Shown piece after piece: positions 1-12,867 of a stretch of DNA of 64,000 bases. Position 1 is the stretch's first letter; each line of letters begins with the position of its first letter. The notes beneath the pieces were generated by a model, which ran no database searches, was not told where the DNA came from, and saw nothing but the letters and a program-made list of their open reading frames with translations. This DNA comes from Talaromyces rugulosus (lineage: Eukaryota; Ascomycota; Eurotiomycetes; Eurotiales; Trichocomaceae), in assembly GCF_013368755.1 (NCBI RefSeq), contig NC_049563.1, positions 1,302,001-1,366,000 of the forward strand, read 5' to 3'. The position numbers were made by a program, and so were the translations under genes.

Positions 1-81
1 TGTATGACTGCTGCTGCCCATCGCTTTCTCTCCCCTGGACAAGAAAACAGCGCTAACATGGACTGTTTCTTTCTACTTTAG

Positions 82-2376
82 TTCTGACGCCGATGCCGAT
101 GTCCTGGCCGACTATGTGCTCGCGCTTATTCGATCCGATGCCCCCGATGAAGAAATTCGCCAAGCGTCGATTGAGAATTTGGAGGACTTCTTGAAAGAAA
201 GTTAGTTAGCGAAGCTCAGCGAGTTGTTGTTTTCACATGTTCAGTCCTGATGATTATAGATACTGGTCCATTTGTCGACGAGATCTTTGCGAAATACGGT
301 CCAAAGACCGACGCACCAGCAGCTGCCCCTGCTGCTCCCCAGCAACAGACACAGCCTCAGCCGCAAGCTCAGGGCGTCCCATCCGTTGCGCCTCAACAGC
401 AGCCTTTTGTATTTGAGGGGCAACCCCAAGGCTTCGGGCCTCAGGGAAATGCGCAGGGAGCTTGGAACACCAGCCCACAAAACTCGCGCAAGCGCACGTT
501 CAACGAAGGCTTTCAGCAGGACGACCAGCATGGCGATTCGCAACGAGGCGCGAGGTCTCTTAAAACCCCTCGGACACGTCGGGGTGGCGGTCGCGGCGAC
601 CACATGAATGGAGGGCGAGGCGGCGCGGCGCAGTTTCCACAAGGCATGCCTGGTTTTGGCGGAATGCCGCCAGGATTCCCTGGTTTCGACCAGAACGACC
701 CGATGGGGGCAATGATGGCTATCCAGAGTATGGGATTCCCCCAGATGCCAGGTATGCCGCCGATGCCGATGCCTGGTCAACCAGGTGGCGATCAAGCAAA
801 GTCAAATGAGCCTTGCCCGTTCTACGAAACGAATGGAATTTGCTACATGGGAGCTGCTTGTCCATACACACATGGACAGAGCTCGTTTGTGGTTTCTGGG
901 AACAAGGGAAAGGATGGTAGGCTTTTTCTCTCCTATATTTGATACAATGAACGCTGACATTCATAGAATACGATCCCGCCAACTCTACCATTTTCGATAC
1001 GCAACGCGGCAAAGATTCCAACAGAGGCTCTGACCGAGGTCGAGGACGAGGTCGTGGCCGTGGCGATCGTGGTGGCATGTCTTCAAGAGGCCGTGGAGGA
1101 CGCCCGGAGTTTTCAGCCGTGGGCCCTACAGACGATAAAACAATAACCACTGTTGTCGTCGACAACATCCCAGAGGACAAGTACAACGAAGACGTGATTC
1201 GAGAGCATTTCTCCGAGTTTGGAAACATTACCGAAATCACCATGGAAGGATTCAAAAAGAACCTGTCACTGATCAAATTCGAAGATCACGAGTCAGCTCG
1301 TCGGGCCTGGTCTAGCCCCAAGGCTATATTTGACAACCGCTTCGTCAAGGTTTACTGGTATAAGCCAAAGAAGCCCGAGGGTGACGACCAACAGGCGCCC
1401 AAAGAGCAAGACACTCCTATGTTCGACAAAGACGCGTTCGATGCCAGGCAAGCCGAGGCCCAAAAGGTGCATGAAGAACGCATGCAAAAGCGCAAGCAGG
1501 CTGAAGAGACTCGCCTCGCGCTTGAGAAGCAGCGCGAAGAACTCATGAAAAAGCAAGAGGAAGAAAAAGCCAAACTCTTGCAACGCCTTGGAGCTGCAGA
1601 AGCCGGAACCGAAGCTAATGGCAATGCTGCTGCTAATGGGGCCGGTGCAGCTGCGGACGGCGATTCTAGCGACCAGACCAAGTCTCTACGTGCTCAGCTC
1701 GCCGCGCTGGAAGCCGAAGCCAAGAGTCTGGGAATTGACCCGAGTGCTGGTGCCCAGTCGTTCCGAGGTCGCGGTCGAGGTGCGAGCGGATATCGTGGCC
1801 GTGGCCGTGGTGGCTTTGACCCGTCTTATCGAGGATCATACCGAGGAGCGTATCGCGGTCGTGGAGCTGGAGCTGGACCAGGACGTGGTGGTGTTCTTAG
1901 ACTGGACAACCGTCCACGACGAGTGGCCATTTCAGGCGTGGAATTGAATGGCGACAAAGACGAGGCTCTGCGACAATATCTCATTGTAAGGTTTTTTTTT
2001 AAAATACCCTTTCCCAAGAAAACACCCCTAACTATTGATACAGGGCATCGGTGAATTCGAATCAATCGACCGCAACCCAGACCAACCCGATTCCATGGTT
2101 GTCACTTTCAAGGAACGCTACATTGCCGAAAAGCTTATGTTTGGAACTAGCGAAATCCCATCTGTTGGTAAAGTCGAGCTGAATTGGGTCCCCAACCCTC
2201 CGATCTCTTTCCCAGGAGCAACAACAACAGCAGCAGCAGCGGCTGCTCCTGCTGGTGAGAAGAATGGCGGTGATACGGTTATGGAGAACGTCGAAGGCAC
2301 CAATGGCCACGGCCATGCAGGCGAGGTCGATTACGATGTTGCCGAGGACGAAGACAGCTGGGGTATTGGAATCTAA
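82..2376 (+). CDS. RBM26/27-like RNA-binding protein (PWI-like, CCCH zinc finger, RRM), 5' end missing
   Basis: Probable nuclear RNA-surveillance protein of the RBM26/RBM27 family (fission yeast Rmn1 is the likely counterpart). The four visible exons are 82-200, 260-916, 967-1985 and 2044-2376; all three introns keep the frame. A splice acceptor ends at 81 and GTATGA begins at base 2, so the upstream exon lies just outside the window. Order of domains: a PWI-like helical segment (SDADADVLADYVLALI), a Gln/Pro and Gly/Pro/Met-rich linker, a CCCH zinc finger (CPFYETNGICYMGAACPYTH), an RGG-rich tract, an RRM (TVVVDNIPEDKYNEDVIREH, then FVKVYW), a charged coiled coil, a second RGG tract and a C-terminal partial RRM-like fold (MVVTFKERYIAEKL). 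Family members work with the nuclear exosome; that role is inferred. The last residues are acidic. The translation of 1077-2054 reads through the last intron and is not the real C-terminus. Confidence 0.88.
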
Positions 2377-3383
2377 TCATTCTAAAGATGGAGCGAGGGG
2401 AGAAAATAATATGCTTTCTTGGAGGGGAATGATGGGCTATGAATTGTACAGTTGCACGCAAAAAAAGAAACAAAACAAAACAAAACAAAGTCTTGAGGGG
2501 AAATGCATTACGAGGCGTGGAATGATGTGTTATACATGCTGGAAAAGGAAATGGCGTTGGTGGATTATGCTTTATTTTTACGTACCTTTTTTTTGTATAG
2601 ATTAGTTTACATGTAATATGTGATTGTTCCTACAGTGTTCAAAGCAAATGAACAAAAAGCTGCCAAAGATATCATTATTTATGAAGAAACAAGGAACTGG
2701 AAATTTAAGGCAAGCATACGATATTAAATTCATGTTTAATGTTCATTGTTATGTCGTTTTCCTAATTAGGAAATAAGTATTTAGTGGAGTGATAACTACC
2801 CATGTGGCAATCCACGTAGCGAAAATACAAAAATAAATCAAACCGATAGTTAGCAATTAGGCCGGCATGATTGAATTATACACAAAGATAGAATATTTGG
2901 ACCTAACATGCCGCAAGGCTCTCAAAAACTCAAGATATGATATACTCAAATAACCAAAGGAGGTTCGGTTGTGGATGCCAGGTGGTTCACAAAGTTGAAT
3001 ATCTCGTGTGCGATTCTTTGATCGACCGACAGCGAAGAAGTTGAATCCCAGGGTTTGAAATGACTCTGTGATGTAATACCCAGTATGTCATAAATTTCCG
3101 TACTGGCAATGAAACTGGTTCTGTCGTTCTCAGACTGAACATCTTTTGGAACGCAAAATATCTGGTTGTGTTGGTTAAATAAGGGCCGCGTTGAAGGGGA
3201 GATGTTCAAGTGATGGAAACCCAGTGACAGGTTGCGGCAACTCTCAATAATAGAGTGAGGTGCCAGGCATTGTCGGCGAATTCTCGATGGGATGGTGCTG
3301 CAAATTTCCCTGGTCTGATTGAGCGGCTAGTAATAAAGATGTCCAAACATAGAATTATCCTAATTCTCTTCTTTGAACAGCTT
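2377..3383. other. Intergenic, convergent gene ends
   Basis: AT-rich spacer between two converging genes. It holds both 3' untranslated regions, including A-rich and T-rich runs around 2460-2600 that could serve polyadenylation. A short minus-strand open frame at 2946-3209 shows no family resemblance and no splice partners. I see no other feature. Confidence 0.6.
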
Positions 3384-5083
3384 TCAATCCCTCATCCCTT
3401 TAATGCCGGAAGATTCGTATAGGTTCGGCTCCTGATTGCCAAGAGGAGTAAAACCGTAAGACGATAGCCGCGTCTCCGCGTCGTTTCCGCTCTGCGTTTC
3501 CATTTGGTCAAGAAGCCGGTCGATCTCATCACCTGCTTGGGCCTCCAACCCTATAGATGCTGCTGGTACTGCGCCGGAAGCCCCTGAATTAAAGGAATTC
3601 ACCACGCCTGCGTTTCTCGAATTCGATATATTACTTCCTTGTGAGGAAGTCTGTGTATTTCCATTGAAACTTGATTCTATTTGTGCCTCAATGCTAACGC
3701 TGACGTTGGTTTGCCTCGGTCGCGAGGTCGCATGATAGCCGGAGTTCTCCGGGCTAGACATAAACAACAAAGTCTCGATTGCATCTTGCTCCATAAGAGC
3801 ATTTTGTGAAGGTGTACGTCGTTTCACCGGAGAACGATTGCTAGAACCCATCGGGCTTTCAGCATGACCATGAGATCTTAGAGTGGATGAGTTAAACGAT
3901 GGTGTTCCAGAGATGGTAGACAAGTTAGAGTTGTAAGGATGTCCTTGTTGCTCTGAATGATATCGGCGATGACGTGGATGAGGGTTATAGCCAGGGATGC
4001 CATTTATTTCATTAGGGTTAGGCCGACGTCGCGCAGTGTTAGGATTATTTGCAGGAACGATGTTGACTGGAGGCGCAAGTTTAGGTGGTTGCAGCGAAGT
4101 GGTCTGCGGAGGCATGCTTGAACGAGTACGGTCAGATGTCCCATCCATATGCAAAGCACGCGTAGAGGATGTCTCTGGCGCTGAGAGAACGGTTCCCTCT
4201 GGTGAGCCATTTTGTGATTGACGAGATCCCGCCGCCAAATCCCCCATATTTCGCATATCATTTAGTTTCAGCAATCGGCTTGACGTAGTCGCTGTTTGTT
4301 GCCCCTGCCAGTTCTTTTCGACTTTAGCTGCTGCATATGATAGACGAGCTCGAAGTTGAGCGGACAGCTGATCACACATTATCAGTACAATAACATTGCA
4401 AAACCAAATAGAAAGTGATGGATGACCTCGGCGATTTTACTCCCCGTGGAGTCTAAACTCAATGTTCTTGAATGGCCCTTCACTCCATTGGCACGGAACT
4501 GGTTTTGGGACCCAGACACAGCCATTTTGACGTCGCCTGTCGCAGTCCGTTTATGCCCTCGATTTGGCTGCACTTGCGACTCAACTTGTCTTCTCGCGGG
4601 GCTGGAAGGGGGGCGCACGTGGCCATTTTTCCATGACTCGGAAACCAAGGGTTGCGCAAAGGAAGGGGTAGTTGTTTCCGTGGCATATTCGTTCAACCCG
4701 TTCAAAATTGAGTGTTTTTTGTGAGTTGAAAATGTGCTTGCGGCCGTTGTCCCAGGACTCGGAGGGGTCGCTCTCTCATCCATTGCGATCATGGACGCGA
4801 AACGCGGTACAGCCGAGGGACCTATCTGCGGTGGGCCCAATGAAGGTTCAGAGACACGAAGACTAGATGTATCAAGGGCTGGGATATGATTGTAGTTAGC
4901 ATTCGCTGCGCAACCATCCAGATGGTTCTGGGGTCTGAAGAAGGCACTGCTGGGCTCGGGCATGTTGGCAGACTCGGCATGTAAGGCCTGGCTCTGAAGA
5001 CCCGCCCCAACTCCGCGCGGAGCGACTGTTGCGGAAGTAAACCGCCGTTGCAGATCCACTGCTTGATCTGTGGTGGTGGCCAT
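3384..5083 (-). CDS. Whi5/Nrm1-family G1/S transcriptional repressor
   Basis: Two exons, 4427-5083 and 3384-4367, with a 59-nt phase-0 intron, give 546 residues. The protein is mostly disordered and rich in Ser, Pro and Asn. Just after the splice junction is LSAQLRARLSYAAAKVEKNW, matching the short basic helix by which Whi5 and Nrm1 bind G1/S transcription factors (SBF/MBF). Further on are a conserved-looking block (IETLLFMSSPENSGY), which carries an SP site typical of CDK control, and an acidic C-terminal segment (DEIDRLLDQMETQSGNDAE) typical of fungal members. Other SP/TP sites are present (RTPSQN, SPARR). Known role of the family: repress G1/S genes until phosphorylated by CDK. I cannot tell Whi5 from Nrm1 function by sequence. 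The junction is supported because only the spliced form keeps the helix continuous. Confidence 0.78.
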
Positions 5084-5898
5084 GCAGTTCGCTGGCTCTC
5101 GTCACGTTTAGACACGCTTGAGGGTTAAAACAGGGTCTGGAGCAGCGTCAGGCCTAGACGAAAGGGGGGTTGCACGAGGCAAGTAGGTACCGTGGAGAAA
5201 GCGGCATGTAGCAAGCGAGTAAGTAAGTGAAATTAGGCCCAGCCTGGCCGGGATTGGCCTTGGGATGGCCGGATAATCTAGAGAATGCTGACGGAAGAAT
5301 TCGCAATGGTCTGCTAGGTCGCTGGAGGCTCAAACTAGACAGTAGACCTGCTGTTTCGAATAAGCCTATGTCGTAAATAAGGTGGCATACGCACAAACCG
5401 TTGACAGCGCAGCGAACGTGCAGCAGCTCCACCGCGACACACGAGGCCCGAAACGGAGTGGCGGATCGCCCATGCCAATGGGCAGCTAATTAGTGAGTGA
5501 CGCTCGCGTCTAGTGGCTTTCTTGGAGAATTAGGCGTGTGGCTGCTCCTGGGCTAGGATGACGGGCGCTGCTCTGCGTGAAACGAGACATAACAGAATAT
5601 GAAGTCCATCGCTGCATGTGCTGGTGCAAAAGTCAACACTGGCAGCAGGCGCGCTTCGCTTCACGGTGCAGACGCGACCGTGTCGCGGGTCATGTGACCT
5701 CGGTGCCTTATTCTTCAGGCCCCCGACCATGCCCTAATTAGAATGACTACTCGAACGTTCAGATGATATATATCCTGTGGCATCAATTGATACTGCTAAC
5801 TTTTGGTATCTGCGGCTCATTATATATGTAGACAGACTCTAATAACCCGACGCCAGCAATGCATAACTTTGTACAGGTGAAAACGCATGTCGCCTTGC
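5084..5898. other. Intergenic: promoter of the Whi5-like gene and 3' end of bms1
   Basis: The stretch lies upstream of the Whi5/Nrm1-like start and downstream of the bms1 stop, both on the minus strand. It contains several short open frames on the minus strand (for example 5154-5432) without recognisable products. Nothing else could be supported. Confidence 0.5.
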
Positions 5899-8800
5899 TC
5901 ACCGACGCTTTTTACCACCTCTACCACCACCTTCGCTATCTGTGTGTTTTCTCTTCTTGCCCTCCTGTCTCCAGTAATCTTTCTTCTCGCGCTTCTCCCG
6001 CTCAGCCCTCTTTTCAGCGTTCTCGGCCACCTTGGCACGGTAGACCTGCTTGCGCTCCTCCTGTGCTGCGGCGCGTTTGGCCCGTTTATCGTTGTGCATG
6101 GTGCTGAGCTTCTGCATCAGGTCGCGGGCCTTCTTCTCTTCGCCGCCTAAAACAACTGCACGTTTCTGCACGTAGGTTTGCTCTTTCCGTGGCCGCATCT
6201 GAGTGATTTGCGATTTATAGGGCAATTCCTTTGCAAGCTGACGAGGGACGCGGAGGGGGTTGAAATGCCGTGTTGGCCGCTCAATGGTGCTGTACTGGGA
6301 GTTCTTCTGGAGAGGAGTTGCAATGCCCTCGGCTTTGCGAACCTCGCCAGTCAGACGCATTCTCTGCCATCCGTTCTCACCAGAAGCACTCTCATCCAGG
6401 TCTAACAGGTTGGTAACCGGGTTGTAGAATCGGTGGGGCTTGATGGGATACCAGGCACGCAAGAAGACGATATCGCTCATCAATATCTTGTCTTCAAATG
6501 TGGCTCGGAAATGTCCATCTGGTTTGCTGAGCGCGCGTTTGACCTGACCCCGGATGCCGGACACAGTGCGGATAGATGCGCCTTCGAATTTGGCAATCTC
6601 TAGCGAAGTACCGAACATGTCTCGGATGAATGCCGTGTTGCGGAAGATCTTGTATGGGTAACCGGTCAGTTTCAGCTTTTTCACAATCTCCGTGCTCTCG
6701 TCGACGTTTAGGACTACGCCGGTTGCTGCGATACGGAAACCGGGAAGCTTGTTGGAAAATGACTGAACGCAGCAAAACCCGGTGTTGGGAGCCACCAGGG
6801 GGCCGTAGAATGTCCCAAAACAATGCATATGCTCTGGAGTATATTTCAACATGCGGTTGCGAGTCCGCGAGTCGGAAATGCTGTACATAGGAAGACTCTG
6901 GAAGCGTCGCCAGCCGAGGGAGAAAATGAGCGGGTCGCCGCTCTTGAGGATCTTCTTGTGCCATCGATGCCTTTTGATACGAACTTGTACATAACCAAAC
7001 CGTTCTTCAGTTGGAGCCAAACCACCAACAATGACTGGGAACCGGGGGTTAAATTTGGTTGAGAACTCGCACGGCACCTTTTCGAGCACAATACGTGCAT
7101 AAGTGCCGGCTCGGTATCCTTCGGCTCGTGCGCGAGAGGCTGCATCGAGCGTCTCGAATTCGGCACGGTTGATATCCTGCTGCTTCTGCAGCTGTGCTTT
7201 TTGAGCATCGTACCAGTCATCTTCACCAAACTCGTGCTCGCCTTCGTCCTCGTTACGATCCCCGTTCTTTGCATTGGCGAAACCTTCACGGTCTTCCTCT
7301 TCAAATCGCAATCGTAGTTCTTCCTTCTTTTTGGCGTTTTGCTCACGCTCAGCTTCAAGATTAACCGAACCTTCAGCTTCATCTCCCTCTGCTTCGCTTT
7401 TATCTGCATCTTCTCCTAGCTTTTCATCAAAGCCGTTGAAAACTTCGCCAGTTTCCAAATCTTCGAATGCGCCATCGCCTTCATCATCACCTTCATCTTC
7501 GTCTTCATCTTCGTCGCTATCCGCACCCTCGGAGAGCTTTGCAGAGACAAACCGGCGACGTAAGGCTTCCACCGCATCCTCCTCGGACCATTTGTTCTCT
7601 AATTCTTCATAATCAAAGACGGGGATTGTCCGATCCTCCCATTCTCCCTCATTCTCAATGTCTGCCTTTTTGAAAAAGTCGTCCTCTTCTTCACCATCCA
7701 CATCGTCACCACCAGCCTGATCCTCACCTTTCCATCTCGAGATGACTTCAGCGGGTGTGATGGATTCGTCGTAAAGCATACGGCTAAGGTCGGTGACACG
7801 ATAGCTAGGGCGCTTTCCATGGAGGGCTTTGGCATTTTCAATCATGTTATCTTTCCATCGTAAGGCGCCCTCATTATCGTCATCATCATCTACTTCGAAA
7901 TCTTCGTCTTCGTCTTCGTCCTCGTCTGACCCATCTTCCAGTTCCTGGTCTTCAACCGACGAGATGGAGCCAAGGTCCGAGTCGCTGTCAGCAAAAGCGA
8001 TATCGTCTTCTGCATTTTTAGACTGTCCATTCTGCTTCTCACGGAAGCTAGCTGTAAAGTCTGCCGGTGTTTGAACTTCGTCGTCGCCCTCTTTGTCAGA
8101 TATGTCGTCAGCGGAGTCTCCCTCTACTCCACCATCTAATTCGTCGTCATTTCCGCTTTCAAATCCTTCATCGTCGACCTCCTCCTCGGAAACATGTCCA
8201 ACGCCATCGTCCATGAAACGAACTGATCGCTTATGCTTCCTGCCTGTACCGACTTCTTCGTCTTCTCTTGAGATTGTGTCTCCGTCTTTGAAAAGTCGGA
8301 GGCCGACATCAGCTTCTCCAAGCAGTTTCCGTTCACCTTGCAGACCCATGACGAGCTGCTCTCCTAGTCCCCGATTCTCATCATCTTCTTCATCTTCGTC
8401 TCGATTAAAAGTGGCGGATTTGACGTTGATGTACACGGCATCTTTGTCTATCAGGACACCACCGACGTCGGACATGGGGGCGAACAGTAGTTTCTGCTTT
8501 TCTCCTAGTCTTCTCCGGGCACCTTTACCTGTTGCTTTTGCAACTTGTTGATCCATAAAAGGCGTAGGACAAGGGTCAGGTAGCCCTTCGATGGCAGAAA
8601 CTGTAAGGTCTCCAACACCAGGAACGTGGACGCGGGCACCCTGAGCGGGAAAATTCGTGCCTCGTAGGTATCCATACAGCGCTATTGTGCGGTCACATTT
8701 TTCGTCTTCTTCAATTTCAGTAGGTGGTGTAATATCTAAGAAGCGATCGGCAAGAGCGTAAGGATGTGAGTTGCGCCAGATGAGAGGACGTGGGTTTTTC

Positions 8801-9663
8801 ATAACGGAAAGAAAGCGCGAGAGGTTGTGTATTTCACGGTCTGGATACCGACCATTCAACACTCCGGACAGATAGAAGAGTTTGGCGCCCTGGTAAAGCT
8901 CGCTCCAAAAACGATGCTTTAGTCGCTTCTTTGCGGCTTTTAATGTGCTCTGCTTTTTGAATAGATCGAGGTGGGTCAAAATGCCAAAGACATTTCCCGG
9001 CATCCCACTTGACGCCAACACGTTGAGAAACTCCATTGTCTCCATCTCGAAGCCATAATTGCCGTCGATCATGAGCAAGACGATATCCGCAATCTTGGCG
9101 ACATCGACCATACTGGCCAGGGAATCTGAGGGGCATTCCAAAAACGTGAGGCGCCGGCGCTTGGATGTGACAACTGTAAGAGGCCCTGTTGGAGAGCTGA
9201 GGGTTTGCTTCGAGTATCGTTTAACCAATGACTTGATCAGAGTTGTTTTGCCCACTCCCGGGGGTCCAACGACTGTAACCACAATTGGCGGGGCTTCCTC
9301 TGGGAGACGGTCGACGAGGGGCACATGAAGGCGCTTTTCTTTGAGCTAGATATTCATCCAAAATTTAGTATATTGTGCCTTGAGATTTCATTCCAACTGG
9401 TGGGAGATGCGCTGACATACCTCGTGAGACCTCACAGCTTGTCTTCTACCTTTTCCAGGGTTCGAGAAAGCGAACGCCTTAGGGTTTTGACCTAGAATAA
9501 AAAAGCATTAGCTACTGACCCTTCCACTGTGTGACGAATATTGTCGCGCTGATATCTTGTCTGCAAGTATATTGTCTTCCCGAGCGAGAAAAAAAAAATT
9601 CGCACCTTCATATTTCTTCTTCTCCTTGCCCTTGTGATGGGCGCGATTTTTCTGATCCTCCAT
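5899..9663 (-). CDS. bms1: Ribosome biogenesis GTPase Bms1
   Basis: Nucleolar GTPase needed for 40S subunit assembly; it binds Rcl1 in the U3 processome. Three exons, 9606-9663, 9421-9491 and 5899-9345, give 1191 residues, the usual family size. The start is set by the short first exon ([20 protein letters not shown]), followed by [16 protein letters not shown] and [13 protein letters not shown], all characteristic of Bms1. The P-loop GPPGVGKT is at residues 70-77. A G-domain-like region follows ([27 protein letters not shown], where THLD stands for the NKxD motif). A long central segment is extremely rich in Asp/Glu, then comes the conserved C-terminal domain (DUF663/RIBIOP_C, for example [27 protein letters not shown]) and a basic Lys/Arg tail. 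Long open frames on the other strand are mirrors of the acidic repeats. Confidence 0.96.
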
Positions 9664-10545
9664 CTTGGATCACACAAAAACAGTTTTCGTCCAGGGCGAT
9701 TCTGTTCGCACTCGAGGTGAACTGAATTGGCGTGCTGCGTGACTACTGCTGCGTGCTCATCCAGAAATTATTTCTTCCTCTCCGCTTTATGCGGATCAAC
9801 AAACTTCCGGACGGCAGAAAAGTGGGGGCATCATCCCCTAGTCTATTTGTAGACTAGCCTTTCCCGTGTGCGCTAGTCCGGTAAAAGACTAGCGGGGATC
9901 CGCTTTGCTTTTGCTAATTGTTTCTCAGACGACCATTAAATATTTGCATGTCCAATACTCCCAGCAAGTCTGTCACACATGTACGACTGATTGCAAACGG
10001 TAAAATGGATAAAATACCATTGTGGCGCGGCCTCCTGCGTCAAACGGCCGATGAAGCTACAGGCAGCGGCAAGCATTAATCTTCTACTGTACTTCCAGTA
10101 TCATTGATACCGAGATATGCGGGCATTAATACATGGTACAACAAGAAAGGCAACCCCGAAAGACCGGCGCAGAATGCCATGAGATGTGATTCAGGTCAGG
10201 AGTATAAACGTTGACTTGATTAGCTCGCGATTCTGAGACAAGCCTAGCCTTTAGCATCTATAGGAGTAGAATATTCACTGATACAAGGCAGTAATTACAA
10301 TTACTATGGAATTATATTTTCATGATTATTGTCTACATATATATACACGTAGTAACTGGTCGCAATAATCTGAGCTTAGTGCAAGAAGCCAATGGTATAG
10401 TGACATCTGGAGATTGTTGGGAATAGAATCCGAAATCAAGACAACACACCGCACATGTATGATTGATGCTTTTATTCAAAGCTAGCTCTGCTTTATGGGA
10501 ACTATTTATGCACTATCAGAATATGACCGGGAATTACTCCTAAAT
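9664..10545. other. Intergenic: bms1 promoter and downstream DNA
   Basis: Contains the bms1 promoter and the 3' flank of the DUF1399 gene. Around 9780-9900 are several short inverted repeats (listed separately). The rest, to about 10450, is AT-rich with no coding signal that I could support. Confidence 0.5.
9838..9857. repeat. Perfect 8-bp inverted repeat with 4-nt loop
   Basis: CTAGTCTA and TAGACTAG flank TTTG. The hairpin lies inside a larger imperfect pair: CCCCTAGTC at about 9835 and GACTAGCGGGG ending near 9898. It could be a remnant of a small inverted-repeat element or a structured promoter site; there is no transposase. Confidence 0.5.
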
Positions 10546-12867
10546 TCAACCTCCACCGCATCCACCACCGCCACATCCACCGCTGCCACAACCACCACTA
10601 GTGCAACCCCCTCCTCCACCTCCCCCAATGTCAGAAGCGAGATTCCCCAGACCATCAAAGACACTTCCGCAAGCTACACCTCCGCTTTGAGCAGCACATT
10701 GGCCTACCGCGACAGCATTGGTACATGTCCCCGTAGCACAGTTACCGTATCCCCCAACATTGGCATTCATCCAGCCCGGGTTGCTGGGATAAGGGCCAGT
10801 ACTAATGCTTGGGTCCACCATGTATGGCGAATACAGTGGAAGATAATAGGGATAGCCCCATATCATCGGATGATAAGCATCCATCGTTAAGGTGTTGTTA
10901 CCTTCACCGGCGCTGCCCTCCTTCTCGCGTCGTTTCTGTGCTCGACGACAGGCCTTATCCCACAGTCCTCGGAGACGCATCGTTCTTACGTCCTCTGGGG
11001 CCTCCACTTTGCGGGAGCGCACAGCATTATGTGTAGAAATATGTGGGTTTTTATCCGGCTCTGAGGAGATTGTTGGGTCGTCATGTAAATTTTTGGCTAG
11101 TGTGCGCGCATGTCTTGTTGTTGATGAAACCATGGTGCTACCGGAGTATAAAATGGGTTCCCGTGTGGCCTCACAGTACCAGCAGGTACATTCACTGTAT
11201 ATCTCGCCATTGGTGATGACTTTGTATTCGTTGCTGGTCCATTCGAATGCATCGGAGAGCTTTCCTTCGTCGACTTTATCGTCGTGGTTTGTGAATGTCC
11301 GGGGTCCGGATCGGACTGATCGGTTTGTTGTATAGTAGTAGTATCGAGGCGCAGACATTTGATGTGTGTGCCATGCAAGATCAACATCTAATGTTGGTAC
11401 AGCCATTTTAGTGGGGTTACTGAACATGATTGCGAGAAAAGTCATGTATTTGAGAATCAATCGTTCCATCGTCGTTGAAAGAGCTGGTGAGTGTATCCAG
11501 TCGAGATTATCCATTTTTTGTATAAATGTACCCTGCCGGATAACTGCCCCGACGAGGTCCAGGCCGAACATAGAACTGTTCTCCCAGTAATGGGACATCA
11601 TGCGTCGTATACTTATTTTTTGAATTTTTGTCAATCTGACTTTTCCGCCGTCGCCACTGATAGTTTTGATAAGGTACAAGTTGCCCATTTGTGCTTCAAG
11701 AAGACGTCGCACACCATTCATGTCGTTCACGGTTCCGCCGGGTTCGATGCAATTGTAAACTGTACGTTGACCAGCCTTGATTAGAGCGTTTGGGAATGAA
11801 AGCTCCTGAAGTTGGCTCGGAACACCATTTAGATTCAGATACGTTCCGGGCATTGGATGGTCAAAGGCTAGCAGGTCTTCCACATCTTTATTGAACCGAG
11901 CCACCCTCATCACTTGATGAGTGTGCCTAAACGTGCACTCACAGTAAGCCTCAAAGCCACTGTCGGCATATCCAGTGCACTCTTCAAATGCATAATCTGG
12001 CGAATGTCCAATCTCTCCTGTTGTCCAGGGGACATTCAATTGGCGCGAACACATAAGACACTCGAGAGTCTTCTCTTCGGACTCATCCAGATTATCCCAA
12101 AGACGCCCAGTTATCCCAGTGAAAGTCCTTATTGCTTCGTCACTGGGGTTATAGTTGAAGGTTTGAGTATCTATGGCGTCGTCAATTAACTGCCAGGGAA
12201 AGTCGGTGTTCCACAAGGCCATCTTGGAGACTCGGATGCAGTCTTCTAGGTAAGCACGAGGGTTGAGCATGTGAGCATGCCAAACCATGAGGACATCTGA
12301 CACAATTCATATCAACAAACAATAATTTCTTGCCTTGATATTGCTAGGAAACTTACCAAGAGGGGGCAAATTATTTGCCGACCAGGGCAGTGGGTTGGAC
12401 CCTATAATAGAATATTGAAGTTGTATAATCTGGGAAACAGTAGGGAGTTGTCCAGCGGGCACAATCTTTGTCCACCATTCCACGTAGCGATCCACTGCTC
12501 GGGAGGTGTACACTTCCCAGCGCTTCTCTCTGATACGTATCAAAGCCCTGCATTTGGCCATGTCGTCACCACCACCAAACTTGTCTGCCTGGGAGTCATG
12601 TATCCCAAATAGCCCGTCAACGGTGGAGACCGTGGAGCGCAAGTCGGCGAATGCTGCAAGTAGCTTCAGGTGTAAAATACATTGGTCCTTGGTGACGGTC
12701 TTGTCTGTGGCTGGCCCAAGATCGGGGAACCTGAGAGCCGGGATGTTACTGAAATATTGTCCAACCCGGTGTATATCGTATGGCGGAGGACCATCTTCCG
12801 CTTTGCTTAATGCGAATCCATTATTGCCCTTTTTAGAAATATTTCCTGGAAGCCGTTCAGATGCCAT
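10546..12867 (-). CDS. Glycine-rich domain-containing protein (DUF1399/GRDP-like)
   Basis: Two exons, 12357-12867 and 10546-12296, joined in phase 1, give 753 residues. The junction reads PPLDVLMVWHAHMLNPRAY, with the family signature of paired W-H motifs; a second copy is VDLAWHTHQMS. DUF1399 proteins of plants and fungi carry such WHxH-type repeats followed by a Gly-rich tail; their biochemical role is unsettled. The C-terminus is a Cys/Gly run (GGCGSGGCGGGGCGGG) with Cys spaced every few residues, which could bind metal or form disulfides; this is inference. No signal peptide is evident. Start ATG at 12867 begins MASERLPGNISKKGNNGF. Neighbours suggest no pathway. Confidence 0.82.

Noticed and set aside
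2946..3209. 87-residue minus-strand open frame
   Set aside because: Lies in the spacer between convergent genes, no recognisable protein and no conserved look.
7274..8551. Long Ser-rich open frames on the plus strand opposite bms1
   Set aside because: Mirror frames of Asp/Glu-rich codons (GAT/GAA read backwards as ATC/TTC and the like); bms1 itself explains them.
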